DNA of 63,201 nucleotides from Rhizaria sp. SCN 62-66. Its lineage: Eukaryota; Rhizaria, unplaced. How positions within the stretch are numbered: the first letter of the stretch is position 1; each line of letters begins with the position of its first letter. This document shows, one piece after another, positions 33,601-44,588 of the stretch. The translations under genes were made by a program, and so were the position numbers. The stretch is from positions 1 through 63,201 of the forward strand of contig MEDY01000144.1 of assembly GCA_001724265.1 (NCBI GenBank). Reading direction: 5' to 3'. Under the pieces are notes generated by a model, which saw nothing but the letters and a program-made list of their open reading frames with translations, ran no database searches and was not told the origin of the DNA.

Positions 33601-34495
33601 TTTCGGTAGGGCAGAAGTTGACCATGTACTTGTTGTACATGATCATCGAGGTCGAGAACGCGAAGAGCAAAACGGTGACCACGAGCGTGTACGTCATCGT
33701 GGTGCTGTCGCCGCTGATCCAGTCGGATGTCGCCGTCGCAGGCGCGGCGTCGGACACCGCGGTCTCGACGCTCGCGACTGCGGTGCTGTTGCTGCTGCCG
33801 CTGGGGTCAGTCAGGGCAGTGGAAGACTTGTTCGAAGGACTAATGGAGACCAGGGCGACCTCGCTTGAGCCACCCTTCGCCTTGCCGCTGGTACCCTTGG
33901 CAGAGCCCTTCTGCTGCTTCTGCTGCATCTGCTGTTGCTGCTGATGCTGCGGCTGCTGCGTTCCAGGGGGGTTGGTGTTATGCAAGTAGCTCACAACACC
34001 ACCGTTCTGCTGCTGCTGCTGCTGCTGCGCGTGCTTGTTCGTGCTATAGTTGCTGTAATCAGCGTCGGCGTCAGCGTCAGCGTCAGCGTCGGTAGGCAGC
34101 GCTGTTGCCTTGATGCCGTCGCGCCGCTGGCCGCGTGCCAGACGCGGGTGCGTAGTGCGCACGCCTTTGCCCGCGTTACGGCCGCCATAGCCGCGAGCAC
34201 GCTCGTCGATGCCGTCGCAGTCGTCGTCATCGTCGTTGTCATCGTCGTTGTAGGCGCTGTTGATCTTATTCTTGTTGTCAAGAGCGTTCTTGTTGTTGCG
34301 GTAGTGAGACGAAACGGCTGCACTGTAATCGTCGCCATCGTCGTCATCGGCGCCATCGTAGAACGCCGGCGGGCCGTTTGCCGCGTTAATGCTGTGCGCG
34401 GTGCCTGCGGCGCTCAAGTTGGCGCGTGATGAAGCAGACGCTGCCGCGGCCGCGGAGCCGCCGGAGGCGCGCGGGGGACCATAGAAGGACGACAT
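30643..34495 (-). CDS. SLC35/TPT-family sugar-phosphate or nucleotide-sugar transporter with in-frame TAG
   Basis: Exon 1 is 34495-33297 and exon 2 is 33163-30643, joined by a phase-2 GTACGT..CAG intron; 1239 residues. The acidic, Asn/Gln-rich N-terminus (about 1-265) is followed by TPT-family membrane segments: LVVTVLLFAFSTSMIMYNKY (from about 272), PFPLFVAAVQFVLHYGMGF, and ACVGLYVGLANMSFLFLEAS running into FSWRLFAIILLIAGGIALAV across the intron. An insertion of about 340 low-complexity residues (about 469-808) splits the domain. Segments including LTKVTSALTLCVVSTVKTVV and FAVCFIGLILYAYYRN follow, ending about 931. SLC35C2/plant KT-type relatives fit best; substrate is unknown and Golgi/ER location is inferred. 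Codon 968 (31461-31459) is TAG, and the frame stays open for another 271 residues, Gln- and Ser/Ala-rich, to TAA at 30643. Confidence 0.88.
33164..33296 (-). other. Intron of the TPT-family transporter gene
   Basis: Donor GTACGT at 33296-33291, acceptor CCACAG ending 33164, 133 nt, phase 2. It joins QLATVFT to LLVSYCVGTEVFSWRL, restoring a continuous TPT-type segment. Confidence 0.87.
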
Positions 34496-35333
34496 CGCGC
34501 GGGGCTCTCGCAACACAGACGAGAGAGGAAGAACGGCGATGACGCGGTCGAGCTGGGGTTCGAGAGATGGTCAGGGAGACCTGCTGTAACCTGCTTTAAA
34601 CGGGGAGGAAGCTCGGTTACGAACCAACGAGAGCGTCGTGATACAAGCTTAGTGGGAAATGAACGTCCACAACGCACTGAAAGGACACGCCGAAGGCGAT
34701 TTCACTGCTCCTACAAAGAGCGCGGGCGAATGAAGGGGAAGATAAAGCATATGTTTGTTAGAGGATTAGCTGACCAGAGCAATCGAGTGGTAAGGCAAGG
34801 GAGCGTGTAACCAAACGGAGGCTCGACAAAAGGCCACAAAGCCACGCAGACGTCCAGCTTCAAACTTAATGGAGAACGTTGTGTTAAATTGCGCAGACAT
34901 GTGCGTTAGCGGCGCGGGAGTGAGCGCTGGGGTAGGAGAGTGTGGATAACGAGTGAATGACGAATCGTCATCTTCCTCCTCTAAGCTCCTCTGCGGACTC
35001 CTTCTCGCAAGATACTGCGCCAAAACAACAAGTTCCACAAGTGCTGCAAATATGCCCGGTAATGCAACCAAACAGCGCTAACGAGAAATGTCACTTGGGA
35101 GCGTATTGTACGAAGGTGTGGCGCGACAGACTACTTTGAAGGGAGGTGGTCGAACTGGGCATCAAGAGGAGCAGACAAGAATAGAGAGTTGTATTCGTCG
35201 ACTGGTCAGCTATTGTATCTTACTCGACCATGCATCATGAGCTCCGTCATCTCGAATGAGAGGACGTTTATTCAAGTTAAATAGTGCTTAAAATTATTAT
35301 ATTCTTATTGTACTTTGCCTTGCTGCGTTTAGT
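34496..35333. other. Divergent intergenic region between transporter and helicase
   Basis: About 840 nt between head-to-head starts, mixed composition. It holds the 5' UTRs and promoters of both genes. Short frames (for example minus 35071-34766) lack coding bias. No defined element recognised. Confidence 0.5.
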
Positions 35334-38300
35334 ATGGACTACGACGAGGTGGACTCGTCTGGTGTCCCCATGGGCCGCGCAACGGTCGGCAAGTCCTCAT
35401 CCAAACCACACGCCCCGCTCCCGGGACACCAGCATGACACTTCCAGCGGTACCGTCCGACACATCTACGTTCCACGTGCTCGTGCACAACCCAGCTTAGA
35501 CGCTGGCGCTGTTGATGCTGTTGCGCAGTCCGCAGCAGCCCGCTCACAACAGCAAACGCAGCAGCCACCTGTTGGCGTCAGCGCCGCTGTCCCTTCAACT
35601 CTAGCAGCTTCATCAGCATCAGCAACAGCACCAGCACATGTGTCCACCCGCGCCGCACCATTGCTGCCTTCCGAACTGCCAATCCACGCACACGCGGCGG
35701 CCATCCTGGCCCAGTTCGAGAGTAACCAGTTCTCCCTCGTCACAGGTGGCACTGGTTGCGGCAAATCCACCCAGCTTCCTAAAATCCTCCTTAAGTCATC
35801 CCACGCCGCGCAGCACCCAACTTGCGGCATCGCTGTTGCGGAGCCGCGTCGCATTGGCGCGCTCTCGCTTGCCCGGCGTGTCGCCAGCGAGCTCAACTGC
35901 GCTCTGGGCGGGCTCGTCGGCTACAGCGTGCGCTTCGACGTCGCGCGCGGGCGCGACACGCGGCTTACTTTCCTCACCGACGGCGCACTGCTGCACGAGC
36001 TTGTCACCGACCCCACGCTCTCGCGCTACCACACCGTCGTGCTGGACGAAGCGCACGAGCGCTCGCTAGCCACCGACATCTTGCTCGGGCTCCTGCGTCG
36101 GCTGTGCACGCTGCCGCGCGAGCGGGGCGGTCGGCCGGACCTCAAGATCCTGGTCACGTCCGCAACGCTTAACGTCGCCCGGTTTGCGCAGTACTTTGGC
36201 GGCTGCCCGTCGATCTCGGTTGAGGGGCGCGCTTTCCCGGTCAAAATATGGTACAGGAGCGAGATTCCCCGCGACTACACGGAGGCCGCGGTTGAATTAG
36301 CGCTCAAGATCCACGTTGACGGTGAGTCGGCACCGCTTATGCCTGCCACTAGTGCGTCTGCGACGACTTTTGCTAAGGCGGGCTATCCAGCGGCGCCGCC
36401 TGTGGTGTACACAAACAGCGCAGGACTGACTGCTGCTGAGGCTGAGGAAGCAACCATCGGCACCGCGGCGCACGTGGCAGTGAGCACCACGGCTATGAGC
36501 GACACTGACGCGGCTACCACGAACACCAGCAGTACTCTGAGCCACACCGATGATGATGACGACAGTGGCCAGGCGCTCACCGCAGCTGCCATTGCAGCTG
36601 ATGACGCTAAGGCCAAAGCCTTCCGCCAACAGCAACAAGAGCAGCAGCAGCAGGCGAGCGACGTCGACGCCGGCGCCGCCACCGCCGCTGCGGCCGCGCT
36701 CGGCCACATTCTTGTGTTTCTGCCCGGCCAGGGCGAGATCGACCGCGCAGTCGCCCTCACCGAGGCCCGTCTCGACACCCTGTTCGACTCTGGCGTGACA
36801 ATGGGCGACGTCGTCGTGTTGCCCGTGTACTCCGCGCTCACACCCGAGCAGCAGCAGCGCGTCTTTGCGCCCGCCGCTGGCAACACGCGCAAGATTATCT
36901 TCGCGACCAACATGGCCGAGACGGCCGTCACGATCGACGGCGTCCTGACTGTCGTCGACTGCGGGTACGTGCGGCTCAAGCAGTTCTCACCCGTTACGGG
37001 CATGGAGACGCTGGCTGTGGTGCCCGTGTCGCAATCAGCGGCAGAGCAGAGGGCGGGACGCGCCGGGCGGTACGTGTGTAACTGGAGAACTTGTTTGATA
37101 TCATTTTTATTTACATGCGTCTTTTTATCTTTGATCTTCTCACTTTCATTTGATACCGACTTTTGAATCCTTTTATTTTGCTGCATAGCACTGCGCCTGG
37201 CCAGTGCTTTCGCATGTATCCCCCGCCCGTCTTCACGACGCTGACTGCGGACACTGTGCCCGAGATCCAGCGCTCGTCGCTCACGACCACGGTGCTCACC
37301 CTCAAGTCCCTCGCAGCTACATCCGCATCAGCGACAGCGAACAGTCACACAGGTGTTGTGCACAACAACAGTCTCGGCGACCCGTTTTCATTCGCATTCC
37401 TGGACCCCCCGTCGTTTGCTACGTTGGCAAAGTCAGTCCTGTCTCTGGCGTACCTAGGCGCGATCGACCGGACCGGACAGTACGTCATGACTACGAATAT
37501 CGTAACTTGTAGATGTGATGTTGTGAGCTCCATGTGACATGTATATTCTAAGATGCTGACGTTTATTTGACAATTTTGTTCCTGTCCTGACAAACTTTGT
37601 GAATTTTGTTGTTTGCGTTCTCTTAGGTTGACGCCGTTAGGCTCAGTTCTGTCGCGTCTTCCCCTCGAGCCTTCTCTCGGCAAGCTCCTTCTCCTGTCCC
37701 GCCATTACCGCTGCTCCGAGCCCATGCTGCGCATCTGCGCCATGCTTACAGTCGCCGACACACTCATTCCCCGCAGCGCCCCGTCGGCCACCGGCACCCC
37801 CGCGAACCCCGGTGACTCGGCTGCGTTCGCGGCCTTCAAGTCGCAGTACGGCGACGTGCCGGCCCTACTCACAGTCTTTGACCGCTGCGAGAGCGTGCGG
37901 TTTGCGCCCAAGGCGATGGAGGCGATGGGTCTTAACGTGCGGGCTACGCTTGCTGGTAGGGACGCTGTGCGTCACTTATCTACCGCGCTCGATGCAGCGC
38001 TCAATCACGGCAAGAGCAACGCTAACCCAACTGCTAATCACTCTCGCAGTCGTGACCGCGATTATGACCGCGATTATAACCGCGGTCGTGACCGCGATCG
38101 CCGTGATGATGACCGTGGCCGCACACGTGACCATGAGGGCGAGCGTGAGCGTGAGCGTGACAATGGCCGTGACCGCGACCGGAGTAACCGTGATCACGAC
38201 CGTGATCGTGATCGTGATCGCAGTGACCGTGAGCGTGGCAGTCGTGACTACGATCGTGACCGTGAGCGTGGTCGTAATGACGATCGCGACCGCGACCGTG

Positions 38301-38444
38301 GCCGTGACGACCGGAAGCGCGATGACCGTGAGCGCGACCGTGAGCGGCCTGATCGAGACCGTTACGATAGCCACCGCAGTGACCGTGAGCGCCATGAGCG
38401 CGACCGTGACCGTGACCGTGAGCGGGAGCAGGAGCGCTACAGTA

Positions 38445-38475
<31 letters not shown>

Positions 38476-39211
38476 TGACTCGGGCCTCTGGTCTGGCCTG
38501 CCCGAGGCCGACATCTCGTTATCTGCAGACCCTATCACGCTGTGTCGCCGCGCGTTTGCCGTGTGCTACATGCACCACACGGCGATGGCGTTCGGCAACG
38601 AGGGCGCGTACAAGAGCGTATTCGAGCTCGCTTCCGCGTCCGCCGCCGCTGCCTCAAGCTCCAGCGCCGGCGGCGGTGGCGGCAGCGGGTCGCTGCTGTG
38701 GCCGAGCCCGCAGTCGCTGCTTGATCTCACCGCCGGCGCCGACTCGAGGCCTAAGTGGGTGGTGTATCAGGACATCGCGCCGACCGGCCGCAACGTAATG
38801 CGCCAGCTCTGCGCCATCGAGTACTCCTGGGTGCAGCCTCTGCTCTCTCGCGTTGCTAACGCCTCGCTCGCCACTCTCACGGGCCGCACCGATCAGGAGG
38901 TTATTGCTCTCGCGCGCGCACCATCTCTTGCCCCTGCTCCGCTGCCGTTGGCTGCGGCAGCAACAGCTCCTGCCGCCACGGGAGCGAGCTCTGCTTCGAC
39001 TAGTAGCGCCGTGACAAAGACAGACGCTGAAGTTGCGACTGGTAAGGCTGCTGCTTCTGTAGCTGACGCTGCGGCTGCCACCGCTGCTGCCGAAGCTGCT
39101 GCGGCATCTGCAGCGGCCGCAGCAGCAGCTGCAGCTGCGACAAAGGCCAAGGAAGACGCTATTGCTGCGGCCAAGGCTCGCTATTTGGCACGTAAACAAG
39201 GCGGAAAGTAA
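35334..39211 (+). CDS. DEAH-box RNA helicase (DHX8/DHX33-type core) with unusual insertions
   Basis: ATP-dependent RNA helicase. Three exons: 35334-37069, 37189-37479, 37627-39211; 1203 residues, both introns GTACGT and phase 2. Motifs: Walker A GGTGCGKST (about 138-146), Ia AEPRRIGALSLA, DEAH at 238-241, SAT near 276, GHILVFLPGQGE, NMAETAVTIDG and QRAGRAGR at 572-579, followed across the intron by TAPGQCFRMYPPPVF. Winged-helix, ratchet and OB-fold segments follow (VPEIQRSSLTTTVLTLKSL; LTPLGSVLSRLPLEP; PKWVVYQDIAPTGRNVMRQL). About 125 residues of Arg-Asp/Arg-Glu dipeptides (about 818-945) are inserted before the OB-type block. A 130-residue Ala/Gln/Asp insertion lies between the RecA domains. 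The tail is Ala-rich and stops at TAA. Splicing or ribosome-biogenesis helicases share this core; I cannot choose the paralogue. Confidence 0.92.
37070..37188 (+). other. Helicase intron 1
   Basis: Donor GTACGT at 37070, acceptor gcatag at 37188, 119 nt, phase 2. It splits motif VI after QRAGRAG and joins to R-TAPGQCFR, the usual sequence following motif VI in DEAH helicases. Confidence 0.92.
37480..37626 (+). other. Helicase intron 2
   Basis: Donor GTACGT at 37480, acceptor ctcttag at 37626, 147 nt, phase 2. It joins AIDRTG-Q to LTPLGSVLSRLPLEP, matching the conserved LT.LG...A.FPLEP-type stretch of the family. Confidence 0.92.
38050..38432 (+). repeat. Arg-Asp/Arg-Glu dipeptide-encoding tract
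   Basis: Degenerate CGTGAC/CGYGAK hexamers encode alternating basic-acidic residues in exon 3 of the helicase. RD/RE/RS tracts normally sit at the N-terminus of splicing helicases; here the tract interrupts the C-terminal helicase-associated region. A poly-Ser run from AGC codons follows at about 38444-38477. Confidence 0.85.
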
Positions 39212-40182
39212 TCGACTCAGCAACGAACAACAAGTCATTATCTAGTCTTATATTAGTTCGGCTCATGCTTGGATACAATAGTTTCTCATACATCAACTAT
39301 GATCAATACAAAGATGCGCATATTCTCCACGATGCCAAATGGAAAGAAGCTCCAATTGGACTCGCATGATAAGCTTACCTGTTTTGACTAGATTTAAGTT
39401 TTGTGTTTTATTTGGGTTTTCAGCTCAATACTTGCTTTCTGATCACACGTTCTTGTTGTTTTCTCTATTCACTCTTCCTGACAGCAATAGCAACAACACC
39501 GTAGTTGTCACTCTCTATTAATATTGCCGAGTCCAAGATGAAGAAGACGAACGTGAACAATGATGAACTATAAGCATCACACCAAGACTGTTTTTAGTTT
39601 CTTAGCGAGGCCGCGTTGAGTTAAGTAACTAGCGGTCTCCAAGTTTGCGCACATACACAAGGGCGCTAACGCAAAAGAAAGATACAAGCGAGAGAGACTA
39701 AAATGAAACAAAACAATGAAAGAAAAAAAACCTGATGAAAACGAAAAAATGGGACTATAAAGTGTGACTCTTGTTGTGTTGTGTTATTATACTACAATAA
39801 CGTGTCGTTAACGTCAGTGAGGGCCTATTCACACATAAATGTTCGACTGATAAGGAAATGCATAAACACTGTCTGAGTGTTATTGCTTGCGTCTCTGTTC
39901 AGGAAACATTGCCAACGATGACAGGAGCTAGAAGAACGCATTGTGAGTCGCAATGCTGCTGCTGCTACTGCTGCAACATCTAGTTTACAACCGTGCTGCT
40001 GTGGCGGAACTGAGGGTGTTCAAGCGCACTAAGCACTTGAATGAATCACACTCAGATCATCCGAAAACAGCGACATCGGTAACACGCACTCCAAGAGAGA
40101 TGCCGTGTTACATATGAAGTCTATGTTGTTGTAGAGTTTCGCATGTACTTGACGTTTGACGAAGACTTGTCGGTTCGACAAC
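39212..40182. other. Convergent intergenic region, no gene seen
   Basis: About 970 nt of AT-rich sequence between the helicase and CFAP20 stops, with an A-rich patch near 39715-39755. A CTG/CAG-like triplet cluster lies at about 39953-39975. No coding-like frame. Confidence 0.5.
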
Positions 40183-41007
40183 TTACGCCTTCTGGACGGG
40201 GAGGAAGAGCTTGAACTCCGGGGGCAGCTCCTCCTCAGAGTACAGACGGTCGCTGAAGTAGATGCGGCGGATGCGGCAGTTGGCGTGGATCTGCACGCGC
40301 AGCGTCTCGATGTAGTTGGTGCCGTAGGCGCGGCGGGTGAAGTCGGAGAGGTTGAACTGGATCTGGTTCCAGCCGTCGTCGAGGCGCATCGGCATGGTGC
40401 AGATGAAGGGCTTGACGCGCGTCGTCGTCTGGTAGTTGCTCGCGCGGAAGCGGCGGCGCACATCCTTGTCGTCAAGCACCTGGACCTCGAAGGTGAAGTA
40501 CTTCTTCATGTTCTTGATGATCATGACGAGGAACGGGAGCTTGATGCCGAGCGTCTTGCTCTCGTCGGCGGGGCACGTGATGAACGTCGTGCTCACGTTG
40601 GTGCCCGCGATCTCGATCACGGACGACTGCACGTCCTCATCGGTGATGCGCTTAATGTGACCGTTGCGGACTGTGAAGTACATGGAGCGTCGAGTGAAAC
40701 GAGTACAAGTTAGAGAACAAAAGAGACGTGAGGTTGTGAAAGCATGTGAACATCTAAACAAGTGACAAGGGGCGTGATATCGTGCGCAAATTCAGAATCA
40801 GAATTGCGACCATAAATAACACACAATAGTGCAACACTAAGACAATGGATATGCCGGGGGAGCGCGATGGACGAGCAGAAGAAGAGAGTAACTAGAAGCG
40901 GATTGCGGAGCGTGCAACGTACCCTGAGCATCCCAGATTTGAAGGGGCTTGCTGCCAATGCTGTAGAGAATTGACAGGAAGCCCGACTGGTAGGTGTTTT
41001 TGAACAT
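40183..41007 (-). CDS. CFAP20: Cilia- and flagella-associated protein 20 (Bug22)
   Basis: CFAP20/Bug22 is an inner-junction protein of ciliary doublet microtubules and is among the most conserved ciliary proteins. Exon 1 is 41007-40923 (28 codons plus one base: [20 protein letters not shown] then PLQIWDAQ). Exon 2 is 40670-40183, phase 1, intron GTACGT..CAG. The 190-residue product has family length and nearly every signature: [102 protein letters not shown] and [12 protein letters not shown]. It has no low-complexity insertions, unlike its neighbours. The TAA overlaps a GTAAGT sequence, but the protein ends where the family ends, so I read it as the stop. Divergent from the PDZ gene. Confidence 0.97.
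40671..40922 (-). other. CFAP20: CFAP20 intron
   Basis: Donor GTACGT at 40922-40917, acceptor TTCACAG ending 40671, 252 nt, phase 1. It regenerates the Val codon in the invariant DAQVRNG stretch, so this boundary is very secure. Confidence 0.96.
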
Positions 41008-41793
41008 TGTCGACGGACCTGCTACGCGCCGACGCTGTGACGCAAGTAGCGCGAGGGAGGCGAGAAAACAGCAAAGTGAAGCGGGAAACGGAAGTGAGCA
41101 GTCAGCGAGGTGAGGAAGGACACTAACAGAGACCTAGAAAGCAGGAAAGAACATAAGTTCGGGACTTGGCACCAGTCTGAAAAGGTAAATTGATCCACAA
41201 AATACAACTGCACGAACAGTAGGCACACAAGTAGGCACACGGGCGCACACGCAGTGACGGGAAAGACTCGCCTGAGACGTTGCAGTTGCTTGACTGAAGT
41301 CGGAGGGTCAACTTGAGCGCAGAAGTTTGCGGCCTAGCCATCGTGATGAAGGCTACTGAATAAAAAGCAAGATAAACCGATGCATGCTATTCTTTCAAAA
41401 TTCTCGCTATACCCTCTTGACCATATCTAGGACGCGTCTTTCGGTTAATTTGGTTCGCTCGCGTAACCGTCGTTACTAAAAGTGGTTGGCTTTTTCCGAA
41501 GTCCTATTTTTTGCGAACTGAATAGCACCATTAACCTCAGACTTGAGCTCGATCTTTGCCGGAGTCTATCGACGTCATCACTTGCGTTTCACTTTTTTTA
41601 GTGATAGTGCCTGAAAGAAATATAACTTTTACACCATATATTTCAAATGATGCTGTTCCAATGATCACCTGATCTCGGATACCTTTGCTCAAACACCTCT
41701 TCCCACTTCCCGCCCACGTCTGCTTCCTCCTCCCCCTTCCCACGCCCGACGCACCCTGTGCCTTGACTCACCCGTCATCTTAGCTTCTTCCCG
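41008..41793. other. Divergent promoter region of CFAP20 and the PDZ gene
   Basis: About 785 nt between head-to-head starts. The right end has a C/T-rich leader just before ATG 41794. No X-box-like or other element could be called with confidence by eye. Confidence 0.45.
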
Positions 41794-43656
41794 ATGGATG
41801 TTCACGCTTCCAACTGGATGAGCGAGGCGATTCGCAGCGAGAACCGCCAGCGCGAGCTGTGGGAGCGTCGTCGCGCCTACCCGTCCCCGCAGGGCCCGCG
41901 CGGCCCCCAGCTCCTCAACGTTTCGCTGCCGCCGGTCGCCATCGTGGGCAGCCAGCACGTCTACCGCGACCGCATCGATGTGGCCGCGATGCCCGAGGCC
42001 GGCCGCCGCAACGTCACCGGCGACGGGCTGCCGCTGGCCTGGTCGGCCGAGCCGCACAGTGTGACCCCGAAGCCAGGCACCTACGCGCCGCGACAGCAGC
42101 GGTGGAACCCCGTGGTGGAGCAGGGCTACATCATGAACAACGCGGCCACGGCGCAGTCGCTGCCTTACGCCGCTGCACAGCCCGCGCAGTTTGTCGCCGG
42201 CGGTGCCGGGCTTGACGGCGGCGTGTACGTCAACCCCTCGGTGTACTACGACGCCAGCGGCAACGCCGTGGGCGCGTACCCCGCCTCGGGCTACGCCGCG
42301 GCCGCCGCGCCCCCGCCCGTGCTCACGCAGCCGCAGTACTATTACCAGCAGCAGGACCAGGGCTGGGACGGCGCCGACTACGGCTCCGCGCCTGTCGGTT
42401 ACAGTAACAATGCCAACGCCAACTACGGCCCCAGCTCGCGCGTGACGCGACAGGTGACGCGGCAGGTGCTGGCCCCCGCGCCCGACGGCGTGGCCGCGGT
42501 GCCCGTGGTGGAGCGCGAGATTGTCACGCGCATGGTTCCGCACACAGTCACCTCGAACCAGCTCGTCCGCGTCCCCGGCGTCGAGGAGGTGCGTCTATAA
42601 GATATTCATCGCATATCTATCCTATATCTATCATATGTTTCTCATACTCGCACAATGGCTTAATTGTTACCGCAGGGAACTTGAACATAACTTGTGGTCG
42701 AACTATTTTGATCTGGAGGCTGCGTTTATTATTCCCTCACATATTATTGTCTACTAATTTCCAATACTTTCGTTCTGTCATGTAACGGTAGGTTGAGGAG
42801 CAGTACATCGAGTACGCACCGATCCCGCGCACGCGCACGGTGCAGCGGCCCGTGGAGCGCGTCGTTGAGCGGCCCGTCGCGCATACCGTGCTCGTCCCGC
42901 AGGACACGGTCGAGGAGCACTACGGCGTCCAGTACCGCAACGTGCCCGCGCGCCGCGTCGTCGAGGTCACCGAGGCGCAGGACTACGACCTCGTCCCCGT
43001 GCCCGTTGGCGCGCCCCACGTCGTCTCGCAGGTATGCGCTTTTGTAGTCATATTGCAGTCATGTCTTAACAGTTTCTCCAACTATTCTCATTATCGCGAT
43101 GTCATTTCGCTCACTCTTCTTATTCTTGTTTTAACACTGCTTCCTTTGCTTATAGCGCGAGTACCCCCCGCAGTACTATGCCGCGGGCACGGGCAACCCG
43201 AGCAACGTGTCCTCGCAGGTGGCCTACCACATGTACCAAGACGTCAACACGGCGACAGTAATTCCATGCCCCGCGCACTGCCCGCCCGGCGCGCGCGCGG
43301 CGGCGGTGCCTTACTGCACGCACGACGTGACGCGCGACGCGGCGTCGCAGCAGCCCGTGAGCGCGTGCGCGGGCGCGGCCAAGCATAGCATGATCGGGCT
43401 CGTGCTGCGCGCAGTCGGCTCGCAACGGGTCCGCGTCGTCGGCGTCAAGCCCAACTCGCCGGCGCACCGGGCGGGCGTCTGCGCGGACGACGTCCTGGTC
43501 GCCATCGGCGGCGTGACCGTGCGTGACTTGCAGACTGTGAGCGCGGTCATCCACAACCACTGCGCCAACTACCCCGTCACGCGCGGATGCCGCCCGCTGG
43601 CGCTCACGCTGCGGCGCAACGGGAAGCTAATCCACGCCGCAGTCGTGTGGTGGTGA
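41794..43656 (+). CDS. Alveolin/articulin-like valine-proline repeat protein with C-terminal PDZ domain
   Basis: Three exons, 41794-42588, 42792-43031 and 43156-43656, all phase 0, 511 residues. Donors are GTGCGT and GTATGC, the least typical of the window. The N-terminus is Tyr/Pro/Gln-rich (VYVNPSVYYDASGNAVGAYP). The centre (about residues 220-345) is charged V-P repeats: VPVVEREIVTRMVPH, VQRPVERVVERPVAHTVLVP, VPARRVVEVTEAQDYDLVPV. These resemble the EKIVEVP-type repeats of alveolins and the VPV repeats of articulins, which form cortical membrane skeletons. Residues about 423-511 form a PDZ fold: GLVLRAVGSQRVRVVGVKPN, SPAHRAGVCADDVLVAIGGV. The stop is TGA. A cortical scaffold role is inferred. 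The same composition could arise in an unrelated fibrous protein. Confidence 0.85.
42589..42791 (+). other. Intron 1 of the VPV-PDZ gene
   Basis: Donor GTGCGT at 42589, acceptor aacggtag at 42791, 203 nt, phase 0. The repeat register continues across the junction (PGVEE to VEEQYIEY). Confidence 0.8.
43032..43155 (+). other. Intron 2 of the VPV-PDZ gene
   Basis: Donor GTATGC at 43032, acceptor gcttatag at 43155, 124 nt, phase 0. It joins HVVSQ to REYPPQYY. The AT-rich interior contrasts with the flanking exons. Confidence 0.8.
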
Positions 43657-44588
43657 GCGGGCGCGCCGCGCGACGCACGGCGTGGACGCTACGAGGCGGT
43701 TTGTGTGCGTGTGTGACTTTGTGAAGTGTCAACTGTGAGCGAGACTTATGCGAGAAGCGGGCCAAGCTCCAACCTGGGCTTTTTATGTTCAAGCTATAGG
43801 CGTTGATGACTGTTTCTTTTGGTCAAAATAATCACGATTTATGTGATGCTAGATTTACTTGTGCGAATAAACACTGTTTAAACTGTTGTACCCTTCTGTT
43901 CTAAGTCCCTGGAGTGTGTTTTATACCGTTTCGAGTAGTGACCGTGGGCTGTGGCGGCAGAGCAGACACAAGCGAGGCCGAGGCAAGGGAGAAAAGTCGA
44001 CTCTGAGAATCGAATTTGGGAGATAGGATCTACGTCATGACGACTACGCGAAAAAATCAGAACATCTCTCGGCACGAATTTTCTATGGCTCTTTTTCCTG
44101 AGCTTAATGCGTCTGTTTGTGACTCGCATGAGATCCACAATCAAAGGATGTCTGCTTCTCCTCGGCAATCCCGCCCGACTCTCATCTTCCAAGGCCTAGC
44201 GTTAATATCTGCTTAACCATGCTGGATTCTTAGCATGTATTGGGGTAATAATTGCTGACTACATCTGCTGCACTTGCCGTCTTTTCTTGGAAGTGCTGCT
44301 TCAGCCTTCAAGTCCTCCTTCTTTCGGCACGCGTTTTGCTTTGTCTCGCCTTCTGTCCGCTCTCTTCATTCCGCCTCACCCCAGCGCATTCCGCTTGCTT
44401 TCATTGCTTTCTTACACAGCCCTACCGACTCTACCCTATTGTAGATTTCCCCTTTGTTTCCAATTAGTGCCTTCAAGCACTGTATCAAACAACAACTACC
44501 ACTGACAGCACCGCCACTGTCCCTCCTTCGGAACTGCTAAGCTTCGCACCAGCAACCGCAAGCACACACACAGTCTCCGTCGTTGATC
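43657..44588. other. Intergenic between VPV-PDZ and dynein LIC genes
   Basis: Contains AATAAA at 43866-43871, about 210 nt after the TGA, as a likely poly(A) signal. A long pyrimidine-rich leader (about 44280-44530) precedes the LIC start. Short open frames here lack coding bias. Confidence 0.45.
43866..43871 (+). terminator. Candidate polyadenylation signal
   Basis: AATAAA in AT-rich sequence about 210 nt downstream of the VPV-PDZ stop codon. Confidence 0.35.

Noticed and set aside
37976-38395. Hydrophobic Val/Thr/Ile minus-strand frame looking like membrane helices
   Set aside because: Complement of the Arg-Asp/Arg-Glu repeat of the helicase.
39953-39975. CTG/CAG triplet cluster as a possible microsatellite gene feature
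   Set aside because: Short, interrupted and intergenic; no coding frame supports it.
40181-40186. GTAAGT overlapping the CFAP20 stop, suggesting another exon
   Set aside because: The protein already ends where CFAP20 ends in other species. Similar TAAG stop contexts occur at 46714 and 61270, where the proteins also end at family length.
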